NCBI GenBank assembly: GCA_963751395.1
Contig: CAVVUC010000001.1
Location: 1,302,001-1,366,000, forward strand
DNA from: CAVVUC01 sp963751395
GTDB lineage: Bacteria; Verrucomicrobiota; Verrucomicrobiia; Chthoniobacterales; Chthoniobacteraceae
DNA: 64,000 nt
Direction of reading: 5' to 3'
The notes below the pieces were generated by a model. The model was not told where the DNA came from. It ran no database searches and worked only from the letters and a program-made list of their open reading frames with translations. Shown here piece by piece: positions 17,513-24,643 of the stretch; position 1 is the first letter of the stretch, and every line of letters starts with the position of its first letter. A program made the translations under genes and the position numbers.

Positions 17513-17776
17513 TCAGCCGAAGAGTTTGTCGAAGTCCGCATGGGTGCCGATCCATACCCACGTTACCGTTTCTCCATGCCGTTGCGCGACCGCCCGGACA
17601 TTCAGATTGACTCGCGCCGACCACAGGTCTGCGTGACCGGAGAGCTTCTTGAACGAAAGCGAGTTGTGCCCCGGATTTTCAACGAACAGGCGAAAGGAGC
17701 GCCGGGCGGCATCACGGTCGTTTCGATTGAGTCGCTCGATCGCCCGCCAGAAACTTGGCGTTGTCCGCGAAATCAC
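17513..17776 (-). CDS. RelE/ParE-like toxin
   Basis: The 87-residue product has the compact RelE/ParE layout: two N-terminal helices (FWRAIERLNRNDRDAARRSFRLF), then beta strands with LSGHADLWSARVNLNVRAVAQ and TWVWIGTHADFDKL at the end. Its ATG overlaps the stop of the upstream antitoxin-like gene by four bases. The final tripeptide pattern differs from classical RelE, so mRNA cleavage versus gyrase inhibition cannot be decided. Confidence 0.78.
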   Translation of the reverse strand: MISRTTPSFWRAIERLNRNDRDAARRSFRLFVENPGHNSLSFKKLSGHADLWSARVNLNVRAVAQRHGETVTWVWIGTHADFDKLFG

Positions 17777-17991
17777 AAACGGTCGAGGTCGAGCGGTTCA
17801 CTTCCTTCGGCGAGAGCGCTTTTTACAAAAGCGTCGAGCTTCGGATGGCCGCCGGGATCGCCGAAGGTGCGTTCCCAAGCCTCGTCGCTTTCGCGGGCCA
17901 GGAGAAACCGGGCGAAATCCGCCACCTCAGTCCGCTTCTCCTGCGGCAGGGCGTCACAGATTCGGATAAGTTCCGCGGTTTCAATGCTCAT
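17773..17991 (-). CDS. Small antitoxin-like protein
   Basis: The 72-residue acidic product (MSIETAELIRICDALPQEKRTEVADFARFLLA) resembles short antitoxins of the DUF2281 kind: an N-terminal helix pair and an unstructured acidic tail for toxin binding. It directly precedes and overlaps the RelE/ParE-like gene. There is no obvious DNA-binding motif, so regulation may rest on the complex. Confidence 0.7.
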   Translation of the reverse strand: MSIETAELIRICDALPQEKRTEVADFARFLLARESDEAWERTFGDPGGHPKLDAFVKSALAEGSEPLDLDRL

Positions 17992-18233
17992 AGGAAATGG
18001 ATAACCGAAACGACGCGATGGTTCAATGGACTTTCAAGGCGGGGTGCCGAACTTCACGGAAACGGCTTGAAGTTGCCCGCATCAATCTGAGCGTCCACTT
18101 CCGCGAGCACGGCATGATGTTTGCCGCCAGGCGAGAAATCCGTTTCAAGTTCCCGACCTCTTCTGCACGAACGGGGATTTGTTTCCCGAGCCGGTTGAGA
18201 AGCGTGCTATCATCCCGCTCCACTTTCCGACCC

Positions 18234-18812
18234 ATGTCCATTAAAGCGACCATCTACAAAGCCATCGTCCAGCTTTCCGACATCGACCGGGGCGTCTATG
18301 CCGATTATCCGGTGACGATCGCCCGTCACCCGTCTGAGACGGACGAACGCCTGCTCATTCGGTTGCTCGCCTTCGCTCTGAACGTGCCCGCCGACGACGA
18401 CCACGGCCCGCTCGAATTCGCCAAGGATCTTTGGGAAGCCGACGAGCCCAGTCTTTGGCAGAAAGACTACACTGGCGACATAGTCCATTGGATCGAGGTC
18501 GGCCAGCCCGACGAGAAGCGGCTGCTGCGGATGACTGCCCGCGTGGGCCGCGTCAGCGTTTACAGTTTCAGTTCCAGCACGCCCATTTGGTGGAAAGGCA
18601 TGGAGACGAAGCTGACCCGCGCGCGCAATCTCACGGTCTGGCAAATCCCGTCGGAGCAAAGCGAGGCGCTCACCGTGCTGGCGCAGCGGTCGATGGAGTT
18701 GCAGGTGACCGTGCAGGACGGGGCGATCTGGGTGGGCGACGGCACGCACTCCATCGAGGTGACGCCGCTGCGGCTCTATGGACGGCCTGTGAGCCAGACG
18801 TCTGCCGGATAA
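18234..18812 (+). CDS. YaeQ family protein
   Basis: YaeQ proteins adopt a PD-(D/E)XK nuclease-like fold but their role is unsettled. The 192-residue product shows the family start MSIKATIYKAIVQLSDIDRG, then ARHPSETDERLLIRLLAFAL, the DEPSLWQKD segment, WIEVGQPDEKRL with the ExK-like residues, and the SVYSFSS strand. The ATG at 18234 fits the family N-terminus. It stands alone on the plus strand, followed by an inverted-repeat element. The 240 bases before it hold no clear gene. Confidence 0.92.
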   Translation: MSIKATIYKAIVQLSDIDRGVYADYPVTIARHPSETDERLLIRLLAFALNVPADDDHGPLEFAKDLWEADEPSLWQKDYTGDIVHWIEVGQPDEKRLLRMTARVGRVSVYSFSSSTPIWWKGMETKLTRARNLTVWQIPSEQSEALTVLAQRSMELQVTVQDGAIWVGDGTHSIEVTPLRLYGRPVSQTSAG

Positions 18813-18826
18813 TCGCAGGCGCGCGG

Positions 18827-18951
18827 GTGGATGCCGTCGCTTCGCGCTCCATGCGAAAGCCACGCGCGAAAGCCACGCGCGAAAGCCCCGCTCTGAAAGA
18901 ATGGCCTTCGGTGCAGGTCAACAGATGGAGCGCGGAGCGACGCCATCCACC
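18827..18951. repeat. 125-bp element with 27-bp inverted ends
   Basis: The left arm at 18827-18853 (GGTGGATGCCGTCGC...) pairs with the arm at 18925-18951 at 25 of 27 positions. Between them a 12-base unit (GCGAAAGCCACG) is repeated almost three times at about 18854-18886. The size, terminal inversion and lack of ORF suggest a non-autonomous repeat. It sits just after the YaeQ gene. Confidence 0.8.
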
Positions 18952-19023
18952 GGGTCAGTTTTTCATCGAAATGCTGCGAATCCGCTTGGCATCGTCGCAT
19001 GAAGGGTGTTTCGTGCGTCCCCT

Positions 19024-19128
19024 ATGGGACACTGCAAAGGCAAAGACAACGTCAAGAAACGCGCGGCACGCCGTGCAAAAACCGAGCGTCTTGCGCTCGC
19101 AAAGAGCAAAGCAAAGGCTGCGAAATAA
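19024..19128 (+). CDS. Possible 34-residue lysine/arginine-rich small protein
   Basis: An ATG frame at 19024 runs to TAA at 19126-19128 and encodes a strongly basic, Ala/Lys/Arg-rich peptide (MGHCKGKDNVKKRAARRAKT at its start), with helix-favouring composition to the end. Such composition is unlikely by chance in an intergenic GC-rich region and resembles small ribosome-associated or nucleic-acid-binding peptides. No good ribosome-binding site is visible, so the call is tentative. Confidence 0.4.
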   Translation: MGHCKGKDNVKKRAARRAKTERLALAKSKAKAAK

Positions 19129-19287
19129 CAGAGGCGTTCTGCCACACCGGCAGGAGAATCCTTGCGCAGATGCGTTGCGGAGAGAAACCACGACGCATGG
19201 ATGCATAATCGTGCCGTCGATTCCCGATGCCGGACAGTGAGGGCGATTTTTGCTACTTCGGCAGTGTCTGCTTGACCAAAAACGGGG

Positions 19288-19366
19288 GTCATTCTGAGCG
19301 CAGCGAAGGATCCCGCAAGCCACGCTCGGTGTAATTCGCGAGATTCTTCGCTGTGCTCAGAATGAC
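19288..19366. repeat. 79-bp inverted repeat, GTCATTCTGAGCGCAGCGAA family
   Basis: The left arm GTCATTCTGAGCGCAGCGAA at 19288-19307 pairs with TTCGCTGTGCTCAGAATGAC at 19347-19366 with two mismatches. The arms are separated by about 40 bases with partly complementary flanks (GGATCC and GAGATTC). From memory, repeats with this GTCATTCTGAGCG consensus are scattered in intergenic regions of many unrelated bacteria. It lies just upstream of lipA. Confidence 0.85.
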
Positions 19367-19439
19367 ACGCCAAACTGATACACCACCGCCACGCCGGGAC
19401 GCTTGCAGGCCGCTGGCAAATCACTTAACGTCCCCGCTT

Positions 19440-20327
19440 ATGTCGTGCGTCAAAATCGACCCCTCGCTTCACCAGCAGAGAAAGCCGGAGTGGATCAAGG
19501 TCCGCCTGCCATCGAATCCGGTTTTCTTTTCCACGAAAGCGCTGATCTCCGATCTGCGATTGCACACCGTTTGCGAGGAGGCGCAGTGCCCGAACCGCTG
19601 GGAGTGCTGGAGCCAGGGCACGGCGACGTTCATGATCGCCGGGGAACGCTGCACGCGGGCGTGCGGATTTTGCGCGGTCACCACGGCAAAACCTTTTGCG
19701 CTGGAGGCCGACGAGCCGCAGCGAGTGGCGGACGCGGTGGCCCGCATGAAGTTGAAGCACGTCGTAATCACGGCGGTGGCGCGGGATGATTTGAAGGACG
19801 GCGGCGCGGAGCATTTCGCGCGGACAATTCGGGCGGTGCGCGACGTTGATCCGGCGATCGTCATCGAGGTGCTCGTGCCTGATTTCAACGGACGGGAAGA
19901 GGCGGTGCGAACGGTGCTGGATGCGGCGCCGGATGTTTTCAATCACAACGTCGAGACGTGCGAGCGGCTCACGCCGGTCGTCCGCTCGCGCGCGAAGTAC
20001 CGGCTTTCCCTGCGGGTGTTGAAACGGGCGCGGGAACTTGCGCTCGGCATCGCGACAAAGAGCGGTGTGATGCTTGGACTCGGCGAGACTGAGCCGGAGC
20101 TTTTCCAGACGATGGATGACTTGCGTGAAGCCGGCGTCCAGGCGCTGACGATCGGGCAGTATCTCCGGCCCTCGCCGCAGCATTTGCCGGTGGTCGCCTA
20201 CATTCCGCCGGAGCAATTCAAGACCTACGAACAGATTGCCTACGCGAAAGGGTTCGATCACGTCGCGTCCGGGCCGCTTGTGCGCAGTTCCTATCACGCC
20301 GCCGACTTTCATCCCGTAAAGCGATGA
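19440..20327 (+). CDS. lipA: Lipoyl synthase
   Basis: LipA inserts two sulfurs into protein-bound octanoyl groups using radical SAM chemistry and an auxiliary iron-sulfur cluster. The 295-residue product has the auxiliary cluster motif (CEEAQCPNRWECW), the radical-SAM motif CTRACGFCAV, GLGET, and the C-terminal RSSYHA serine ligand motif. The ATG at 19440 is chosen over an upstream frame that runs through the inverted repeat. Its stop overlaps the start of the glycosyltransferase gene by four bases. Confidence 0.97.
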   Translation: MSCVKIDPSLHQQRKPEWIKVRLPSNPVFFSTKALISDLRLHTVCEEAQCPNRWECWSQGTATFMIAGERCTRACGFCAVTTAKPFALEADEPQRVADAVARMKLKHVVITAVARDDLKDGGAEHFARTIRAVRDVDPAIVIEVLVPDFNGREEAVRTVLDAAPDVFNHNVETCERLTPVVRSRAKYRLSLRVLKRARELALGIATKSGVMLGLGETEPELFQTMDDLREAGVQALTIGQYLRPSPQHLPVVAYIPPEQFKTYEQIAYAKGFDHVASGPLVRSSYHAADFHPVKR

Positions 20328-21010
20328 TCGGACGGTCGAATGTCGCCGCGTTGATTCCGGCTTTTTGCGAACAGAGGCGGATTGCCGAGGTCGCGCGCCG
20401 GACGCGGGCGCAACTCGATCATGTGCTGGTGCTCGATGACGGCTCGCCCGATTCGACTTCGGACAAGGCGCGCGAGGCCGGCGCGGAGGTGATCCGCCAC
20501 GAGGTGAACCGCGGCAAGGGGGCGGCGATCAAAACAGGCCTGCGCGAACTGACAGCGCGCGGCTTTGAATACATCGTGCTGCTCGACGGCGACGGCCAGC
20601 ATCTGCCGGAGGAAATCCCCGCGTTCCTCGAAGCCGCGGAAAAAACGAAGGCGTCCTTCCTTCTCGGCAACCGCATGAGCAACAACAGCAACATGCCCTT
20701 TGTGCGGAAGCTCACGAACTCTTGCATGTCGTGGCAGATCAGCCGGCTTTGCGGCCAGCCGATCCCCGACACGCAATGCGGATTTCGCATGCTCCATCGG
20801 GATGTCGTGCCGCATCTTTTTTGCGAATCGAACGCCTACGATTACGAAACGGAGATGCTGCTCATCGCATCGAAGCAGGGCTTCAAGATCGCGGCGGTCC
20901 CGATCACCACGGTTTACAGCGACGAGAAAAGCAAGATCCACCCGGTTCGCGACACGATTCGATTTTTCAAACTGATCCGGCGCTATCGCAGGGAAGACGC
21001 GGGAGCGTGA
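20324..21010 (+). CDS. GT2-family glycosyltransferase (polyprenyl-phosphate sugar type)
   Basis: The 228-residue GT-A fold shows ALIPAFCEQRRI (nucleotide binding), VLDDGSPDST (first Asp motif), VNRGKGAAIKTGL, LLDGDGQHLPEE (DxD-like metal site) and DTQCGFRM (acceptor side). This order is typical of dolichyl- or undecaprenyl-phosphate mannose/glucose synthases. No C-terminal membrane helices are present. It overlaps lipA by four bases, so it may be co-translated with lipA, though no functional link is known. Confidence 0.88.
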   Translation: MIGRSNVAALIPAFCEQRRIAEVARRTRAQLDHVLVLDDGSPDSTSDKAREAGAEVIRHEVNRGKGAAIKTGLRELTARGFEYIVLLDGDGQHLPEEIPAFLEAAEKTKASFLLGNRMSNNSNMPFVRKLTNSCMSWQISRLCGQPIPDTQCGFRMLHRDVVPHLFCESNAYDYETEMLLIASKQGFKIAAVPITTVYSDEKSKIHPVRDTIRFFKLIRRYRREDAGA

Positions 21011-21079
21011 TTCCACATCTCTTCGCGTTCGCCGCCTGTTTTTTCCCGCTTTTTAGTTTAGATTTTTCCGAGGGATAAA

Positions 21080-22735
21080 ATGCCACCAGCCACGCCAAGC
21101 GACCCGATCCATGTGCTGCTTGTTGAAGACAATCCCGGCGACGCGCGATTGTTGAGGGAGAATCTGTCGGGGGCGCAGATCCGCTTTGAAGTCGAATGCG
21201 TGAACCGGCTCCATGCCGCGATCGAGCGACTGAGGGCGGGCGGGATCGATGTGGTGCTGTCCGATCTCTCCCTGCCAGACAGCCAGGGGATCGAGACTTT
21301 TCGAAAGCTGCACGAGTCCTCACCGCAAACGCCGATCCTCGTATTGAGCGGTCTGGACGATGAGGCGCTCGCGGTGCAGACCGTGGAACTCGGAGCGCAG
21401 GATTACCTCGTGAAAGGGCACGTTGACAGGCATTTGCTGGTGCGGGCGATCCGCTACGCAATCGAGCGCAGCCATGCCGAGCAGGCGCTCGGCTGGGAGC
21501 GCAACCTGCTCAGGGAGCTGCTCGACAACATCCCCGACCGGGTTTATTTCAAAGATTGCGACAGCCGCTTTGTCCGCGTGAATCCGGCCATGGTGAAACT
21601 CTTCGAGCACAAGGGCGTGAAGTCCGCCGGAGACATCATCGGCAAAACGGACGCCGATTTTTTCAGCAGCGAGGAGGCGCAAAAAACACGCGAGGACGAG
21701 CGGCGCGTGATGAGCACCGGAGAGCCGATCATCGGCCAGGTCGAAAAGAAAACACTGCCCGACGGGCATCCCGGCTGGACCTACACCACGAAGCTGCCAT
21801 TGCGCGACCGCAACGGCAAAATCATCGGCACCACCGGCATCTCGCGCGACATCACGGCCATGAAGCAGTTGGAGGAAACACTCGCTCATTCGAACGAAGA
21901 ACTCCGGCAGAAGAACACGGAGATGGAAGACGACCTGCAGATGGCCAGCGAAATCCAGGAGGCTTTTCTGCCGCAGCAGTTGCCGACCTTCCCGCTCAAA
22001 GCGGAGAAGAGCGCGCTTCGTTTTTACAGCAAGTATCTGCCAAGCGGCACGGTGGGCGGCGATTTCTTTCACGTGCTGCCGCTGTCGGAAACGCTGGCCG
22101 GCGTCTTTATCTGCGACGTGATGGGGCACGGAGTGCGTGCGGCGCTCGTGACGGCGATCCTTCGGGCTTTGGTCGAGGAGTTGTCGTATCTCGGCACCAA
22201 CCCGGGCGAATTTCTTTCGCAGGTCAATCGTGCGCTTCTCTCGATTCTGCGCCGCACGAGAACTCCGTTGTTTGCCTCGGCGTTTTATTTGAGCATCGAC
22301 GTCAACACGGGGAAGCTGCTCTACGCCAACGCCGGGCATCCCAAACCGCTGGTTCTGCGCCGCGGTTCAGGCGTGGTCGAGCCTTTGTCCGGCAGCGAGC
22401 TTCGTCCCGGTCCCGCGCTGGGAGTTTTCGACCACTCGGAGTATGCGACCAGCAAGATCAAGCTGGCGGCGCATGATCTTCTGGTGCTGTTCACGGACGG
22501 ATTATTCGAGGTCGAAGGCTCCGGCGGCCAGTTGTTCGACGAGGAAAAGTTGCTGGCGATCGTGGGAGCGCGGCTGAACCTGCCGGCGGAGAAATTATTC
22601 GATGAAACGCTGGCCGAGGTTCTGCAGTTCTCGCAGAGCCAGAAATTCGAGGACGACGTGTGCCTGGTCGGCATCGAGTTCGAGGGCTCCAATAATCGCG
22701 GAAAAATGAGTGAAAAATCCCAGGGGTTCGGTTAA
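21080..22735 (+). CDS. Response regulator with PAS domain and PP2C/SpoIIE phosphatase output
   Basis: The 551-residue protein has a receiver domain (VLLVEDNPGDARLL, phosphoacceptor Asp62, C-terminal GAQDYLVKGHVD). A PAS domain follows (about 140-265; LLDNIPDRVYFKD, TTGISRDITAMKQ), then a short coiled coil, and a SpoIIE-type PP2C domain (about 310-540; VGGDFFHVLPL, CDVMGHGVRAALV, YANAGHPKPLVL, LFTDGLFE) with the metal-binding Asp residues. Proteins of this type dephosphorylate anti-anti-sigma factors in partner-switching pathways, but none is encoded here. It is the first gene of the signalling array. Its receiver and PAS are closely similar to those of the gene at 24644. Confidence 0.93.
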   Translation: MPPATPSDPIHVLLVEDNPGDARLLRENLSGAQIRFEVECVNRLHAAIERLRAGGIDVVLSDLSLPDSQGIETFRKLHESSPQTPILVLSGLDDEALAVQTVELGAQDYLVKGHVDRHLLVRAIRYAIERSHAEQALGWERNLLRELLDNIPDRVYFKDCDSRFVRVNPAMVKLFEHKGVKSAGDIIGKTDADFFSSEEAQKTREDERRVMSTGEPIIGQVEKKTLPDGHPGWTYTTKLPLRDRNGKIIGTTGISRDITAMKQLEETLAHSNEELRQKNTEMEDDLQMASEIQEAFLPQQLPTFPLKAEKSALRFYSKYLPSGTVGGDFFHVLPLSETLAGVFICDVMGHGVRAALVTAILRALVEELSYLGTNPGEFLSQVNRALLSILRRTRTPLFASAFYLSIDVNTGKLLYANAGHPKPLVLRRGSGVVEPLSGSELRPGPALGVFDHSEYATSKIKLAAHDLLVLFTDGLFEVEGSGGQLFDEEKLLAIVGARLNLPAEKLFDETLAEVLQFSQSQKFEDDVCLVGIEFEGSNNRGKMSEKSQGFG

Positions 22736-22759
22736 TGTCGCGGCTCACTAGTAATTTAG

Positions 22760-22927
22760 ATGAACCCGGAACCACTCGGCAAACCCGTCGAAATCCTCCC
22801 AATCGAGGATAATCAGGGTGACGTGTGCCCAATACTGGAGGCGTTTCCAGATGCGAAGGCCGGCAACCAATTTCGAGTCGGGGATGCCCCTCGACCAAGT
22901 TACTGGAAGATTGGATTTCAAGAATGA
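22760..22927 (+). pseudogene. Truncated receiver-domain ORF (55 aa) coupled to the downstream kinase
   Basis: An ATG at 22760 opens a 55-codon frame. Its first 30 residues (KPVEILPIEDNQGDV, EAFPDAKAGNQ) match the start of Rcp1-type stand-alone receivers, where the usual text is ILLVEDNxGDVRL. The frame ends with TGA at 22925-22927, which overlaps the ATG of the hybrid kinase. There is no phosphoacceptor Asp, and several core positions are changed (Pro in the first strand). It is best read as a decayed receiver gene kept in place, possibly still translated as a leader. It is too short to fold as a receiver. Confidence 0.7.
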
Positions 22928-24618
22928 ATAATACGGTCAACGTACTGCTGGTGGAGGACAACGAGGAGCACGCGCTTCTGCTGCGCAAAATGCTCGTCTC
23001 GAACGGATGGGCTGCCGAGTTCCAGATCAATCGCGCGGGGACTTTGTCCGAGGGGTTGGACCGGATGCGGCAGAGGGACATCGGGCTGATCCTGCTGGAT
23101 CTTACGCTCCCGGACAGCCACGGCTTCGGCACTTTCGCGCGGCTCCATTCCGAGGCATTCGACATCCCGATCATCGTCCTCAGCGGAGAGGGCGACGAGT
23201 CGCTGGCCATCCGGACCGTAAAGGAGGGCGCCCAGGATTACCTGGTCAAGGGCCATGTGGACGCCCACGCTCTCCTGCGCTCGATGCATTACGCCCTCGA
23301 ACGCAACAGGGTTCAGATCGAGTTGGAAAAAGCGCACCGCGATTTGGAGCAGCGCGTCGCAGAGCGGACCGCCGAGCTGTCCACGGCCAACAAAAAGCTG
23401 GAGGAGGAAGTGGTCGAAAGAAAGCGCGCAGAGGACGCCCTGCTGGAAAGCAATCAACAGCTTGCCGAGGCGGTCGGAAAATTGCGGGAAACGCAGGAGC
23501 ACGTCATCCAGCGCGAACGCCTCCACGCGCTGGGGCGGATGGCAAGCGGCATCGCGCACGATTTCAACAACGCGCTCGCGCCCGTCGTCGGGTTCAGCGA
23601 GTTGCTGCTTCTGCGCCCGGAGGTTTTGTCAGACCGCGAAAAGACAATGAGCTATCTGGAAATGATTCACACGGCCGCGACGGACAGCGCGAAGGTGGTC
23701 GCACGGCTGCGCGACTTTTACCGCTACCGCGAGGAGGCGGATGCTCTTGCGCCGCTCTCGCTGAACGATTTGATCCCGCAGGTCATCTCCATCACGCAAC
23801 CGAAGTGGAAAGATCAGGCGCTCGGGGGAGGAATCAACATCAAGATTCAAACCGACCTGCAGAAGCTTCCGAACATTTTCGGTAATCCGGCCGAACTGCG
23901 CGAGATGCTCACAAACATCGTCTTCAACTCGGTGGACGCGATCACCGAGGGCGGCACGATCACTTTCCGAACCTATGTGGAGGGCGAGCGCGCCGTAGTG
24001 CAGGTCATCGACGACGGCCTCGGCATGACCGACGCAGTCCGCACCCGCTGCATCGAACCATTCTTCTCCACAAAAGAAGAACATGGAACCGGCCTCGGGC
24101 TGGGAATCGTTTACGGAATCGTGCGCCGCCACGAGGGGATGATTGACATCGAGAGCGAATTAGGAAAAGGAACCACCGTGACAATCAAGCTGCCGCTTTA
24201 CAAAGACGAGAAATCGCCTGAGAAACCCGCAGAAACCGCCGCTCCGGAGCGGTCGCTGCGGATACTGGTCGTTGAAGACGAGACGCTCGTCCGCGAAGTG
24301 CTCACCATTTATTTGACCGAGGATAACCACGAAGTGGAGACAGCGGAGAACGGCCGCGAGGGGCTGGAAAAATTCAAAGCCGGCCACTTCGACATCATTC
24401 TCAGCGACCGCGCCATGCCTGAAATGAACGGCGACCAGCTCGCCGCCGCCGTAAAGAAAATCAACCCTTCGATGCCTGTCGTTTTGCTGACGGGCTTCGG
24501 GGATTTAATGATCGGAGCGGGCGAACAGCCGGAGGGGGTGGATCTGGTGGTGAGCAAACCGTTCAACCTCAACTCGCTTCGCGATGCCCTGGCCAAAGGC
24601 ATGAACGCTTATCGCTGA
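22924..24618 (+). CDS. Hybrid histidine kinase: receiver, coiled coil, HisKA/HATPase, receiver
   Basis: The 564-residue protein begins with a receiver (VNVLLVEDNEEHALLL, Asp59, GAQDYLVKGHVD). A long coiled coil follows (about 125-195), then the phosphorylation site IAHDFNNALAP with His212. The ATP-binding domain includes NPAELREMLTNIVFNSVDAI, DDGLGM and GTGLGLGIVYGI. A C-terminal receiver (RILVVEDETLVREVL, IILSDRAMPEMNG) ends the protein. No sensor or membrane domain is present, so input must come through the N-terminal receiver. The ATG at 22924 overlaps the stop of the truncated receiver ORF. Confidence 0.93.
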   Translation: MNNTVNVLLVEDNEEHALLLRKMLVSNGWAAEFQINRAGTLSEGLDRMRQRDIGLILLDLTLPDSHGFGTFARLHSEAFDIPIIVLSGEGDESLAIRTVKEGAQDYLVKGHVDAHALLRSMHYALERNRVQIELEKAHRDLEQRVAERTAELSTANKKLEEEVVERKRAEDALLESNQQLAEAVGKLRETQEHVIQRERLHALGRMASGIAHDFNNALAPVVGFSELLLLRPEVLSDREKTMSYLEMIHTAATDSAKVVARLRDFYRYREEADALAPLSLNDLIPQVISITQPKWKDQALGGGINIKIQTDLQKLPNIFGNPAELREMLTNIVFNSVDAITEGGTITFRTYVEGERAVVQVIDDGLGMTDAVRTRCIEPFFSTKEEHGTGLGLGIVYGIVRRHEGMIDIESELGKGTTVTIKLPLYKDEKSPEKPAETAAPERSLRILVVEDETLVREVLTIYLTEDNHEVETAENGREGLEKFKAGHFDIILSDRAMPEMNGDQLAAAVKKINPSMPVVLLTGFGDLMIGAGEQPEGVDLVVSKPFNLNSLRDALAKGMNAYR

Positions 24619-24643
24619 ATCGAGCCCGCTCCCCCCAGCCTGC

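Noticed and set aside
17992..18233. Possible antitoxin remnant on the minus strand upstream of the YaeQ gene
   Set aside because: A short frame ending in DAQIDAGNFKPFP looks antitoxin-like, but it has no start and no partner, so it cannot be supported.
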